In this document: positions 39,073-47,735 of the stretch, piece by piece
How positions within the stretch are numbered: the first letter of the stretch is position 1
Layout: the number at the start of each line of letters is the position of its first letter
Assembly: GCA_016218155.1 (NCBI GenBank)
Contig: JACREQ010000046.1
Location: forward strand, 159,012-223,011
Source of the DNA: Bacteroidia bacterium
GTDB taxonomy: Bacteria > Bacteroidota > Bacteroidia > Bacteroidales > GWA2-32-17
Length of the DNA stretch: 64,000 bases
Reading direction: 5' to 3'
Notes under the pieces: model-generated
Database searches by the model: none
What the model saw: only the letters and a program-made list of their open reading frames with translations
What the model was told of the DNA's origin: nothing
Translations under genes and position numbers: made by a program

Positions 39073-40200
39073 ATGATTAATAAGCTATTTTATATTATTG
39101 TATTATGTTTTCCAATTGTGAGCTATGCTCAGGAGCTATTTAGTACTTTTACATCTGATAATGTTATATGCAAAAAGAATGATCATGAAGATATTTATTT
39201 TAATGTAAATGATACTATAAAACCTATCCAAAATGCTTTTATTATTTATTATAAGCAGGGTTGCAAGAATCAACCAGATTTGATAAAGGAAATAAAAGAT
39301 GGAAAGTTGTATAATAATAAGAATTTTACATTTTATGATGAATCATGCAATGTAAATGAAGTTTATTATTATAAAAAGCGTAGTTATATAAAAACGGGTG
39401 TGTATTTAAAGTATGACAAAGATGGTAAGAAAATAACAGATGGTTATTATAATTATAAAGGGAATAGAAATGGATTATTTGTTTATTATAAATATAAAAA
39501 AAACTTAACAATATATAAGAAATATTCTGATGGAAACAGAATTTTAAGATTTACAAGTAAGGATAGCATTTCAACTGAAGCAAAAATTACTAAAAATATT
39601 ATTTCTTTTGATTTGTTTTGTTTGTCTTATCAGGTATACAAAATTTATTATGAAAGATATTTGGGTAACCATAATTATCTAAAATTAGAATTTGAAACAA
39701 AACCAAAATCTGTTCATCACGCAACAGAAGTTTTGCGTCCTTTCGATACCGATAATCCATATATTGAATTTGCGCATAAGCGATACTTATTTGCAGTAGA
39801 TTATGAGAAATTATTTAGTAAAAAAAGACATCCGTATTACTTATCTGTAGGGCTTTATTATTTAAATAAATCTTATGATTCTTTATACTTTTATGATTAC
39901 CATGGTGATGGCGATCATCCCGTTTATCTACAGTCTGAGTATTCATATAATTACGGAGCCAGAGCTTTATTAGGAAGAAAAATATTTTTAGGAAATGTAA
40001 AACATAAAATAAATGAAGTTATTGATTTTTATGTTGGAATAGGTATTTGCAAGGCTGATTATAAGAAAACTATTTATGGTATTACTGGAGATGCTTATTA
40101 TCATCCTCATGTAACAATGTATCCCGAGCCTAAAATTAATAAAAGTAATGAATTAATGTTTTCTGCTTTTGCAGGCTTAAAAATAGGTGTTGGATGGTAG
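39073..40200 (+). CDS. Secreted MORN-repeat / barrel-like protein, paralog 2
   Basis: A 375-residue exported protein (signal residues 1-18, ending SYAQ). It shares with the next gene the blocks YYKQGC-N-IKEIKDGKL, a MORN-like part (TGVYLKYDKDGKKITDGYYNYKGNRNGLF), FCLSYQVYKIYYERY, and the ending SAFAGLKIGVGW. The latter is like a C-terminal membrane strand. Its stop overlaps the long reading frame of the next gene by 7 bases. No catalytic motif is seen; a role at the outer membrane is inferred only from the signal peptide and strand pattern. Confidence 0.6.
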   Translation: MINKLFYIIVLCFPIVSYAQELFSTFTSDNVICKKNDHEDIYFNVNDTIKPIQNAFIIYYKQGCKNQPDLIKEIKDGKLYNNKNFTFYDESCNVNEVYYYKKRSYIKTGVYLKYDKDGKKITDGYYNYKGNRNGLFVYYKYKKNLTIYKKYSDGNRILRFTSKDSISTEAKITKNIISFDLFCLSYQVYKIYYERYLGNHNYLKLEFETKPKSVHHATEVLRPFDTDNPYIEFAHKRYLFAVDYEKLFSKKRHPYYLSVGLYYLNKSYDSLYFYDYHGDGDHPVYLQSEYSYNYGARALLGRKIFLGNVKHKINEVIDFYVGIGICKADYKKTIYGITGDAYYHPHVTMYPEPKINKSNELMFSAFAGLKIGVGW

Positions 40201-40217
40201 AAAAAAATAATATATTT

Positions 40218-41378
40218 ATGAAATTATTAATGTGTATATTTATTTATCTTGCATTTTGTTCGCCATATATTATATATGGTCAAGCTGATATTGATACAAT
40301 TATTTCATATAATGTTATTGAGAAGAAGATTGATCGAAATGAATATGTTTATGTTAAGCGAAACGATCCTTTAAGTGCGATAAATAATGCTTTTATTGTT
40401 GATTATAAACAAGGGTGTGAGAATTCTATTAGTACAATAAAAGAAATAAAGGATGGAAAGTTAATAAAAACAAAGCGCTATAAATATTTTGATAATACCT
40501 GTATTTTAAGTGAGATGTTTTATACAACTAAAGGAAGTTTAAAGATTGGTAAATATACTAAATGGAACTTATTTGGTTTAAAAGAAGTTGAAGGTAATTT
40601 TGATATAAATGGAAATGAGGATGGTATTTTTAAATTCTATGATTATAATAAACAGACTACTTTTCATATTGATTATGATGGCGGTAAGAGAAGATTAAAA
40701 TATACAAAAGAGGATTCTTTAAATTCGGAAGTTAAAATTAAGAATATAGTCTCAATTGATGTGTTGTGTTTGTCAATTAAAGAGTTGAAGATATTTTATG
40801 AAAGGTATTACAAAAAAAAGAATATAATTAAATTTGAATTTGATTTTAAACCGAGTTTTGCTAAAGAAGGTACAATGGTTTTTAATATATTCTCTAAAAA
40901 TCCATATATTAGTATAGTACCAAGCAGATATTTATTTTCAATTGAAAACCAAAACTTGTTTGGTTATAAAAAACATCCATTTTATTTAAATCGAAATCCT
41001 TTTTATATCTCATATGGGTTATACTATTTATATAAATCGTATAATAAAATTAAATTTCATTATGTAATGGGCGATAATAGTTATGGAAATAATTATGATA
41101 GAATTCAATCTGTATTTTCTCATAATTATGGTTTTAGAGCTTTGTTAGGAAAGAAAAAAATATTTGGTAGTAGTAATAACAAATTAAACGAAATAATTGA
41201 TTGTTATATAGGCATTGGTGTATGTTATACTTCTGAAAAATTAATTATTTATGGTCGGAGTCTCCCAACTGTAAATTCTCAAAAGGAAATAGTTCTATTT
41301 AGTGAGCCAAAAGCCAGTATTAATGAGAAGTTAATGCCTTCTGCTTTTGCAGGTTTAAGAATAGGAATAGGATGGTAG
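40218..41378 (+). CDS. Secreted MORN-repeat / barrel-like protein, paralog 3
   Basis: About 386 residues from the ATG at 40218, which gives the signal peptide MKLLMCIFIYLAFCSPYIIYGQ. A longer frame from 40194 adds eight residues that overlap the previous gene and hide the signal. It is clearly a duplicate of paralog 2: DYKQGCENSISTIKEIKDGKL, EGNFDINGNEDGIFKFYDY, LCLSIKELKIFYERYY and the ending SAFAGLRIGIGW. Tandem duplication followed by drift fits. Function is unknown. Confidence 0.6.
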   Translation: MKLLMCIFIYLAFCSPYIIYGQADIDTIISYNVIEKKIDRNEYVYVKRNDPLSAINNAFIVDYKQGCENSISTIKEIKDGKLIKTKRYKYFDNTCILSEMFYTTKGSLKIGKYTKWNLFGLKEVEGNFDINGNEDGIFKFYDYNKQTTFHIDYDGGKRRLKYTKEDSLNSEVKIKNIVSIDVLCLSIKELKIFYERYYKKKNIIKFEFDFKPSFAKEGTMVFNIFSKNPYISIVPSRYLFSIENQNLFGYKKHPFYLNRNPFYISYGLYYLYKSYNKIKFHYVMGDNSYGNNYDRIQSVFSHNYGFRALLGKKKIFGSSNNKLNEIIDCYIGIGVCYTSEKLIIYGRSLPTVNSQKEIVLFSEPKASINEKLMPSAFAGLRIGIGW

Positions 41379-41382
41379 GAAT

Positions 41383-42315
41383 ATGAAAATTATATATAAA
41401 TACATAAAAAACTTTCTTAAGGAAGATTTTAGGTTAATTACATATCTGCCTGTTGTTATTTATCTTATAATTTGCTTAACTATTAATTATTATTTCGACT
41501 TTGAGCATAAAGTACTTGATAAATATGTAGGTACATTAAAAGGATTTATTTTTTTCTTTGTTTTTTATGGATTAGCTTATTTCCCGGTTGCAATATATGT
41601 TCTCTCGATTAATAAAAAACAAAATGTACTAAGTAAACCTGAATTCTGGATTAAAACTGTATTTGTAATAGCTTTACTAGCAGGGTCGGCTTTCTTTGCT
41701 TTTTATAAAGATATAATTGATCTTTTCTCAGATCTTTCTGAGCGATATTTTATTAGAAAGATACTTATTAACTCCAGAAATTTTTTAATGTTTTTGTTAC
41801 CGCTATTGTTTTTCTGGTATGTTTTAAAACCTTCAAAGTCCGGTTTTCTATGGATAAAACTTAAAGGATTTAACCCAATGCCATATTTTTATATATTGTT
41901 AATAATGCTGCCGATTATTTTTATGGCTTCGTTCTCTGTCGATTTTTTAGATACTTATCCTACATTTAAACCATGGACAATAAATAATATTTTTGGACTT
42001 GAAAAATGGCAGATGGGCGGAATTTATGAGATATTTTATGGGGTAGACTTTATTACTGTTGAGATGATATTTCGAGGTGCATTGGTTCTTGGATTAGTTA
42101 AATTACTTGGTAAAGATTGTATACTGCCAATGATTTCTGTATATTGTTTTTTGCATTTTGGTAAACCGGCAGGAGAAGCAATAAGCAGTATTTTTGGTGG
42201 GTATATTTTGGGAGTTATTGCAATAAATACCGAAAGTATTGTTGGAGGAAGCATGGTTCATATGGGTGTTGCATGGATGATGGAAATATTTGCATATAGC
42301 CAGCACGGGTTTTAA
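41383..42315 (+). CDS. CPBP-type intramembrane protease-like protein
   Basis: A 310-residue protein with about eight hydrophobic segments and the three CPBP/CAAX-protease motifs in order: VEMIFRG (a variant with one Glu before xxFR instead of EExxxR), FLHFGKP and HMGVAWMMEI. The group includes Rce1-like proteases and bacteriocin-immunity proteins that cut or shield membrane proteins. Position 4 bases after paralog 3, on the same strand, suggests it acts on or with those exported proteins. The variant first motif lowers confidence that it is an active protease. Confidence 0.72.
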   Translation: MKIIYKYIKNFLKEDFRLITYLPVVIYLIICLTINYYFDFEHKVLDKYVGTLKGFIFFFVFYGLAYFPVAIYVLSINKKQNVLSKPEFWIKTVFVIALLAGSAFFAFYKDIIDLFSDLSERYFIRKILINSRNFLMFLLPLLFFWYVLKPSKSGFLWIKLKGFNPMPYFYILLIMLPIIFMASFSVDFLDTYPTFKPWTINNIFGLEKWQMGGIYEIFYGVDFITVEMIFRGALVLGLVKLLGKDCILPMISVYCFLHFGKPAGEAISSIFGGYILGVIAINTESIVGGSMVHMGVAWMMEIFAYSQHGF

Positions 42316-42335
42316 ATATTTTAGAAATCCATATA

Positions 42336-42374
42336 TTGTCATGTTGTCCCCCACAGTGGAGTGAGAATCATCTT
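42336..42374. repeat. Degenerate GTCATTCTG-type repeat
   Basis: TTGTCATGTTGTCCCCCACAGTGGAGTGAGAATCATCTT fits the GTCATTCTG...GAAGAATCT family with a changed middle. It lies between a membrane-protein gene and the next secreted protein. Confidence 0.4.
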
Positions 42375-42528
42375 TTTTGACAAAAAAATATTCTAAATTT
42401 TAGGCAACCAATTATTAAAAAATTTGTCTTAGTGTAGAGAATTAATATTGTACAACATAAGGATTGTTTTTATCCTTGTTAAATTTGTTGTTTATTAAAT
42501 TATATCATAAATTTATAAAAAAAATACT

Positions 42529-44376
42529 ATGAAGAATTTCTTAATTATTGCAGTTTTTATATTTTGTTTTTTATGCAAAATAACTGAAGTTCGCTCACAG
42601 CTTGTTGTAAATGCAAATCAAACTCCAACGCAATTAGCCAATAATATTGTATGGGGAGGCATGACATTGGCTAATGTTTCAGTTACGTCACCATTAAATT
42701 GTGCAGGAACATTTCAAAATGGATCATCGACTAATCTTGGAATGTCTAATGGAGTAATCATGTCTACTGGTGGTATTGCCAGTGTTCCTAATTCTAATTC
42801 TTACTTTATTAGTAATTCACTGGGTGGTGCAGGTGATCCTTTGCTTGATGCTTTGTCAGGTGGATATACATCTTACGATGCAACTGTACTTGAATTTGAT
42901 TTTACTCCATTTACAACTCCTGTTAATTTTAGATATATTTTTGGTTCAGAAGAGTACCCAGAATATGTTTGTTCTAACTTTAATGATGTATTTGGGTTCT
43001 TTGTTACAGGTCAGAAACCAAGCGGTGGAAATTATTTAAACGAAAATGTTGCATTAATTCCCGGAACAACTCTTCCTGTCATGATAAATTCTGTAAACCC
43101 TGGTACGCCCGGCTCTTATGGTACTACATCCGGTTGTACTTCGCTTGCTAATTCTAATTATTATGTTGCAAACTCTGGTTCAACAATTTGTTTTGATGGG
43201 TTTACAACACCTATTAATGCTACTGTTGATGTTGTTCCTTTTACTACATATCATATGAAATTTGCTGTAAGCGATATTGGTGATGGTGCTTACGATTCAG
43301 GTGTTTTTCTGGAAGCCTATAGTTTTTTCTCTAACGCAGTAAGACTCCAGGCAGTAAATTCATCTCCCGGAAATAATAGTATTATTGAGAGTTGTGGCTC
43401 AGGAACATTTTTGTTTGAAATATATAATGATGCCACAACAAATGATACAATACGCTTTACTATTGATGGTACTGCTACAAATGGTGTAGATTATAATTAT
43501 CTTCCATCATATGTTGTTATTCCGGCTGGCAGTAGCTCTGCAACTTTAACAATTAACCCAATATCAGATGGGTTGATCGAAGGTAGTGAAAATGTCATCC
43601 TACGTGTCTGGGTTTCGTCATACGGAACGCAGGATATTTCGTTTAATATTTCAGATAATGGTATTTATAATGCAGCGGCTGTTGCTGATAAAACAATTTG
43701 TGAAGGTCAATCAGTTTTGTTAACTGCATGGGGTGGCTATTCGTATTTATGGAATACAACTTCTACAAATGATTCAATATTTGTTTCCCCAACAAATAGT
43801 ACATTATATACAGTTCAGATTTCTGATTCATTGGGTTGTAGTAAAACAGATACTGTAAATGTAACAGTTTTAAATCCTGCCATAGCCGGTTTCGGTTTTT
43901 CTGATAATGGTCAGGGAGTAGTTACTTTTAATGACCAATCATTAAACGGAACTTCATGGTACTGGGATTTTGGAAATGGAAATTATAGTTTTGAACAGAA
44001 TCCTGTTTTCTCTTATTTGTCGCAGGGAAATTATACTGTTATGCAAGTTGTTCAGAATTCTTGTGGTTCAGATACTTCTTATCAGACTATTAGTGTTCTG
44101 TTAAATGTTACTAACAATTATATCGCATCTAAAATCGAATTATTTCCTAATCCAAATGATGGTAATTTTTATATTGATTATAAATCTGAAAATAATAATG
44201 ATTTGTTAATTCAGATTATTAATACAAGCGGAAAAACTGTTTATTATCAGAATATTAGTAATAATAATTTATCTGGTAACAATCCGATTAATATGAAGAA
44301 CCTTTCTAAAGGACTTTATCAGCTTAAGATTAGTAGTAGTAATGATTATGATGTAGTAAGATTTATGGTTAAATAA
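42529..44376 (+). CDS. Choice-of-anchor-L protein with PKD domain and T9SS tail
   Basis: A 615-residue secreted protein. Signal residues about 1-24. A choice-of-anchor-L domain covers about 40-270 (NQTPTQLANNIVWGGMTLANVSV, GSEEYPEYVCSNFNDVFGFFVTG, FAVSDIGDGAYDSGVFLEA). Then come a Calx-beta-like part (TNGVDYNYLPSYVVIPAGSSS), an Ig-like part (TICEGQSVLLTAWGGYSYLWN), a PKD domain (VTFNDQSLNGTSWYWDFGNGN) and a T9SS type A tail (KIELFPNPNDGNFYI). It is probably a surface adhesin or matrix protein exported by the T9SS. It is monocistronic. Confidence 0.88.
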   Translation: MKNFLIIAVFIFCFLCKITEVRSQLVVNANQTPTQLANNIVWGGMTLANVSVTSPLNCAGTFQNGSSTNLGMSNGVIMSTGGIASVPNSNSYFISNSLGGAGDPLLDALSGGYTSYDATVLEFDFTPFTTPVNFRYIFGSEEYPEYVCSNFNDVFGFFVTGQKPSGGNYLNENVALIPGTTLPVMINSVNPGTPGSYGTTSGCTSLANSNYYVANSGSTICFDGFTTPINATVDVVPFTTYHMKFAVSDIGDGAYDSGVFLEAYSFFSNAVRLQAVNSSPGNNSIIESCGSGTFLFEIYNDATTNDTIRFTIDGTATNGVDYNYLPSYVVIPAGSSSATLTINPISDGLIEGSENVILRVWVSSYGTQDISFNISDNGIYNAAAVADKTICEGQSVLLTAWGGYSYLWNTTSTNDSIFVSPTNSTLYTVQISDSLGCSKTDTVNVTVLNPAIAGFGFSDNGQGVVTFNDQSLNGTSWYWDFGNGNYSFEQNPVFSYLSQGNYTVMQVVQNSCGSDTSYQTISVLLNVTNNYIASKIELFPNPNDGNFYIDYKSENNNDLLIQIINTSGKTVYYQNISNNNLSGNNPINMKNLSKGLYQLKISSSNDYDVVRFMVK

Positions 44377-44432
44377 ACTATTTTCTACATGTAATATTGG
44401 TTGAATAACATATTTTTAGAGTCTTATAGTAC

Positions 44433-44463
44433 TTTCAAAATATTTAAAAGATACTTACTTTTG
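44433..44463 (+). promoter_or_regulatory. Promoter of the hdr operon
   Basis: TTTC at 44433-44436 is separated by 19 bases from TACTTTTG at 44456-44463. This matches the Bacteroidota pattern TTTG-N19-20-TAnnTTTG with one mismatch in the -33 box. The ATG lies 25 bases further. Confidence 0.65.
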
Positions 44464-44481
44464 TCTACTAAATTGGTAGAC
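44463..44481. promoter_or_regulatory. Operator-like palindrome at the hdr transcript start
   Basis: GTCTAC and GTAGAC are exact inverted repeats around a 7-base spacer. They begin at the last base of the -7 box and cover the likely transcription start, so a bound repressor would block initiation. Its protein is unknown. Confidence 0.5.
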
Positions 44482-44488
44482 TAATAAA

Positions 44489-45190
44489 ATGAGTTCGTAC
44501 TACGAATTATTAAAAAAAGATGTACGTTTTGAAGAAGGCTTAAATGCTTGTATTAATTGTGGCACATGCACGGCAATATGTGCTGCATCAGAGTTCTATA
44601 ATTATGATCCGCGAATTATTGTTGATACAGTTCAGACAAAAAATAATGATGCAATTGAAGAATTATTAAAATCAGATTCAATATGGTATTGCGGTGAATG
44701 TATGTCGTGTAAAACTAGATGTCCGAGAGAAAATGTACCCGGATTAATAATTATGGCATTAAGATCCCTTTCTCAGGATTTAGGTTTTTTTGTTGAATCC
44801 GAAAAAGGGCGTCAACAATTAGCTATAAAAAGAACCGTAGGTGAGTGGACGTTAAAACATGGTTATTGTTTGTATCTTGAAGGTGTTGGAACCGGACTTC
44901 ATCCTGAGCAAGGTCCAATATGGGATTGGAAACAAAAAAACTGGGTTGATGTGTTTGATAGGTTAGGTGGAAACTATAAAGTGGAAGGTCCGGGAATACT
45001 AAGAAAAATTCCCGAAGAATCACTTGATGAATTACGCAGAATCTTTGATGTTACGGGAGGAACCGAAAGATTTAATAAAATAGAAGAGTTTTCTAAGGCT
45101 AAAGCCAGGGAAATGGGGTTAGAAGTAGGAACAGATATAAATAGCGACTATGTTAAACATATTTATACAACAAATAACAATAAACATTAA
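44489..45190 (+). CDS. hdrC: HdrC-like di-[4Fe-4S] subunit
   Basis: A 233-residue ferredoxin-type protein with two four-cysteine sites: C21-x2-C24-x2-C27-x3-C31 and C68-x2-C71-x2-C74-x3-C78. The layout and the following LIIMALRSLSQDLGFFVESEKGRQQ are those of heterodisulfide reductase subunit C. HdrC passes electrons between HdrA flavin and the HdrB active site. It opens a five-gene unit (hdrC-hdrB-hdrA-hdrC2-hdrED), separated from hdrB by 85 bases holding a dispersed repeat. The subunit family is clear; the substrate of this complex is not. Confidence 0.9.
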   Translation: MSSYYELLKKDVRFEEGLNACINCGTCTAICAASEFYNYDPRIIVDTVQTKNNDAIEELLKSDSIWYCGECMSCKTRCPRENVPGLIIMALRSLSQDLGFFVESEKGRQQLAIKRTVGEWTLKHGYCLYLEGVGTGLHPEQGPIWDWKQKNWVDVFDRLGGNYKVEGPGILRKIPEESLDELRRIFDVTGGTERFNKIEEFSKAKAREMGLEVGTDINSDYVKHIYTTNNNKH

Positions 45191-45224
45191 ATATCAATTT
45201 TCAATAAACAAATAACAAAATTTA

Positions 45225-45270
45225 AATCCTAATTCTTAAATCCAAAATCGTATATCCTAAATCCTAAATA
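45225..45270. repeat. AATCCTAATTC/TAAATCC-type dispersed repeat within the hdr operon
   Basis: A run of degenerate CCTAA(A/T)TC units between hdrC and hdrB. It resembles 28221-28257. It leaves the flanking genes intact but widens a space that is 5-10 bases elsewhere in the operon. Confidence 0.5.
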
Positions 45271-45275
45271 AAAAA

Positions 45276-46343
45276 ATGGAGTTAACCGGAAAACAAAATA
45301 TCTGGAAAGATTATCAAAAAGAAATAGCCAGTGATAAATATTTTTATGTAAGGAGTTGTGTGAGGCAGAACTTTTTTCCGGGTGCAGAAACAACATTTTT
45401 AAGAATATTAAAAGACGAATTACATAAAGATATTTACGAACATCCTTGTCATACAACCTGTACTGGTATTGGTTATCATGGAGATGTGGTTCCCTTTGAT
45501 ACTGCAATGACAGTAATTGCCCGTCAGTTTGCATTAATGACAGAAGCAGGATATGAAAATCTGGTTCCTTCATGTGTTACTTCATTCGGTTTATATTCAG
45601 AAGTGCTCGAAACATGGCATCATTTCCCCGATGTGCTAGCAAGAGTTCGTGAACATTTAAGAAAGGCTACCGGACGAGAATTTAATATTCCCAAAAATGT
45701 TGCACATGCTAGCGATGTTATTTTTAAATTCAGAAATGAAATTGCTGCAAAAGCAAAATATAAATTAGTGAATGTTGAAACCGGCAAACCTCTAAAAGTG
45801 GTAGAACATATAGGATGTCATTATTCAAAAATGTTTCCCGCAAAAGGAGTTGGAGGTGCTGAATTTCCTTATGTGTTAATTGGAATGGTTGAAGAGTGGG
45901 GAGGCGAAGTTATTGATTATCCTGAGAGGCGTCATTGTTGTGGTTTTGGTTTCAGACAATATCTTATTCAGGCAAACAGAGGTTATTCTGTAGGTTGTTC
46001 GCATAAAAAATTCGAATCTATGGAACCTTATGAACCTGATATGATAATAACAAATTGCCCTGGTTGTCCAATGTTTCTTGATAAATGGCAGTATGCAATA
46101 AGTGAAATGAATGGTAAAACATATGGTAAAAACGGACAGGGAATTCCTGTTTTTACTTTTGAAGAAGTTGCCGGAATGGTATTAGGATATGACCCATGGG
46201 ATATTGGCTTGCAGGTACATCAGATTTCTTGCGAACCAATTTTAAATAAAATGGGAATTAAATATGATCCTACTGCAAAGTATTTAGGTAAGAATGGAAA
46301 ATATTTAGGTGTGCCAGAGAAACCATCAGTACTAAAAGATTAA
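45276..46343 (+). CDS. hdrB: HdrB-like CCG-domain subunit
   Basis: A 355-residue protein of the heterodisulfide reductase B family. Two cysteine-rich sets that bind non-cubane Fe-S clusters are visible: Cys28, Cys58/62 and Cys100 in the first half, and Cys181 (IGCHYSK), Cys221-222 (HCCGFG), Cys261 and Cys264 (TNCPGC) in the second. In methanogens HdrB cleaves a disulfide; related proteins in bacteria act on other thiols. The gene is 10 bases from hdrA. No CoM-CoB disulfide is expected in a Bacteroidota, so the substrate here must be a different thiol or protein. Confidence 0.9.
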   Translation: MELTGKQNIWKDYQKEIASDKYFYVRSCVRQNFFPGAETTFLRILKDELHKDIYEHPCHTTCTGIGYHGDVVPFDTAMTVIARQFALMTEAGYENLVPSCVTSFGLYSEVLETWHHFPDVLARVREHLRKATGREFNIPKNVAHASDVIFKFRNEIAAKAKYKLVNVETGKPLKVVEHIGCHYSKMFPAKGVGGAEFPYVLIGMVEEWGGEVIDYPERRHCCGFGFRQYLIQANRGYSVGCSHKKFESMEPYEPDMIITNCPGCPMFLDKWQYAISEMNGKTYGKNGQGIPVFTFEEVAGMVLGYDPWDIGLQVHQISCEPILNKMGIKYDPTAKYLGKNGKYLGVPEKPSVLKD

Positions 46344-46353
46344 AATATTATTA

Positions 46354-47397
46354 ATGAGTAAAAGCGTAATAGTAATAGGCGGTGGAATAGCAGGAATGGA
46401 AGCTTCAGCTTACCTTTCTGCTATGGGATTTAATGTTACATTATTCGAAAAAGATGATAAACTTGGTGGTCACCTTTTAAACTGGGAAAGGCTTTTCCCT
46501 ACAAAGCGTTTAGGTAGCGAGGTTTTAACATTTCTTAAAAAAGGGATGGACGAAAAAATTAAAGTTTACACAAATACTAATATTACAGGAATTAATGAAG
46601 AAAATGGAAAGTATTTTGTAACAAATCATAATAATGAGATATTTGAATGTGACGCCTTACTTGTTACTACAGGATACGATTTGTTTGATGCCCGCAGAAA
46701 AGAAGAGTATGGTTATGGTATTTATGATAATGTTATTACATCGGCAGAACTCGAAACAATGTTTTTAAGCGGAAAACCGATATTGAATAAACAGGGAAAA
46801 ATTCCAAAAAGAATAGGATTTGTGCATTGTGTTGGATCTCGTGACAGAAAAGTAGGAAATGTTTATTGTTCAAAAGTGTGTTGTGTTACAGCAGTAAAGC
46901 AGGCAACTGAAATTCGTGAACACCTTCCTGATTGTGAAACATACTGTTTTTACATGGATCTTAGAATGTATGGTGCGAAATTCGAGGAGTTATACAACGA
47001 GGCTCAGGAAAAATATGGTGTAACATTTATCCGTGGAAGATTATCAGAAGCAAATGAGACATTAGATGGATCGTTGCTTGTAAAGGTTGAAGATACTTTA
47101 GTTGGTCGTCCGCTAAAAATGACTGTGGATTTATTAGTTTTAATGGTAGGATTCGAACCAAGTAAAGGTACTAAGGAGATTGCAGACATTTTAAAGCTTA
47201 GTACTAACTCCAATGGGTTTATTGAAGTTGCGGATGAGCATACATTAACAAATGTTACAAATAAGAAAGGTGTTTTTGTAGCTGGTACTACAACTTCGCC
47301 CAGAACAATTACAAATACTATTAACGATGCAAGAGCAGCTGCTGCTGAGATTGCCTGTTATCTGAATTTATATACTATTCAATCAAGGAATAATTAA
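46354..47397 (+). CDS. hdrA: HdrA-like flavoprotein
   Basis: A 347-residue FAD protein with GGGIAG (residues 9-14), the FAD acid in LFEKDDKLGG, VTTGYDLFDA, and the HdrA cysteine region VHCVGSRDRKVGNVYCSKVCC (Cys159, 172, 176, 177). It is short: it has no N-terminal thioredoxin-reductase insert or C-terminal ferredoxin domains seen in methanogen HdrA, and so resembles HdrA of bacterial sulfur-related clusters. It probably takes electrons from NADH or a ferredoxin-like partner and passes them to HdrC. It is followed after 5 bases by hdrC2. Confidence 0.9.
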   Translation: MSKSVIVIGGGIAGMEASAYLSAMGFNVTLFEKDDKLGGHLLNWERLFPTKRLGSEVLTFLKKGMDEKIKVYTNTNITGINEENGKYFVTNHNNEIFECDALLVTTGYDLFDARRKEEYGYGIYDNVITSAELETMFLSGKPILNKQGKIPKRIGFVHCVGSRDRKVGNVYCSKVCCVTAVKQATEIREHLPDCETYCFYMDLRMYGAKFEELYNEAQEKYGVTFIRGRLSEANETLDGSLLVKVEDTLVGRPLKMTVDLLVLMVGFEPSKGTKEIADILKLSTNSNGFIEVADEHTLTNVTNKKGVFVAGTTTSPRTITNTINDARAAAAEIACYLNLYTIQSRNN

Positions 47398-47402
47398 ACG
47401 AC

Positions 47403-47735
47403 ATGGCTGATTTTGGATATAAAATACAGGAAGACAGACAAATTAATTACGATTCAAATGATCGTACTTTATTTTATTTTTTAAAACGTGTTGAACCGTC
47501 AATTTCATTATGTATAGGATGTGGAACATGTTCTGCTACTTGCACAGCCGGTCAGTTTACTCAATTCGATTTGCATAAAATTATGCTTTATGTTAGGAGG
47601 GGTGAGAAGGTTCATATAGCTAATGAAATTAAAAAGTGTATGCTTTGTGGTAAATGTTCGTTGGCTTGCCCGAAAGGAGTAAACACAAGAAATATAATTT
47701 TTCAAACCAGAAAATTTCTTTATTCAAATAAATAA
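47403..47735 (+). CDS. Second HdrC-like di-[4Fe-4S] protein
   Basis: A 110-residue protein with cysteine sets C37-x2-C40-x2-C43-x3-C47 and C79-x2-C82-x2-C85-x3-C89, matching a short HdrC. It sits between HdrA and the membrane fusion protein, overlapping the latter by one base. In bacterial hdrC1-B1-A-hyp-C2-B2 clusters a second C/B pair occupies the same place; here the B2 part seems to be the large membrane protein that follows. It would wire the soluble HdrCBA proteins to the membrane. Confidence 0.85.
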   Translation: MADFGYKIQEDRQINYDSNDRTLFYFLKRVEPSISLCIGCGTCSATCTAGQFTQFDLHKIMLYVRRGEKVHIANEIKKCMLCGKCSLACPKGVNTRNIIFQTRKFLYSNK

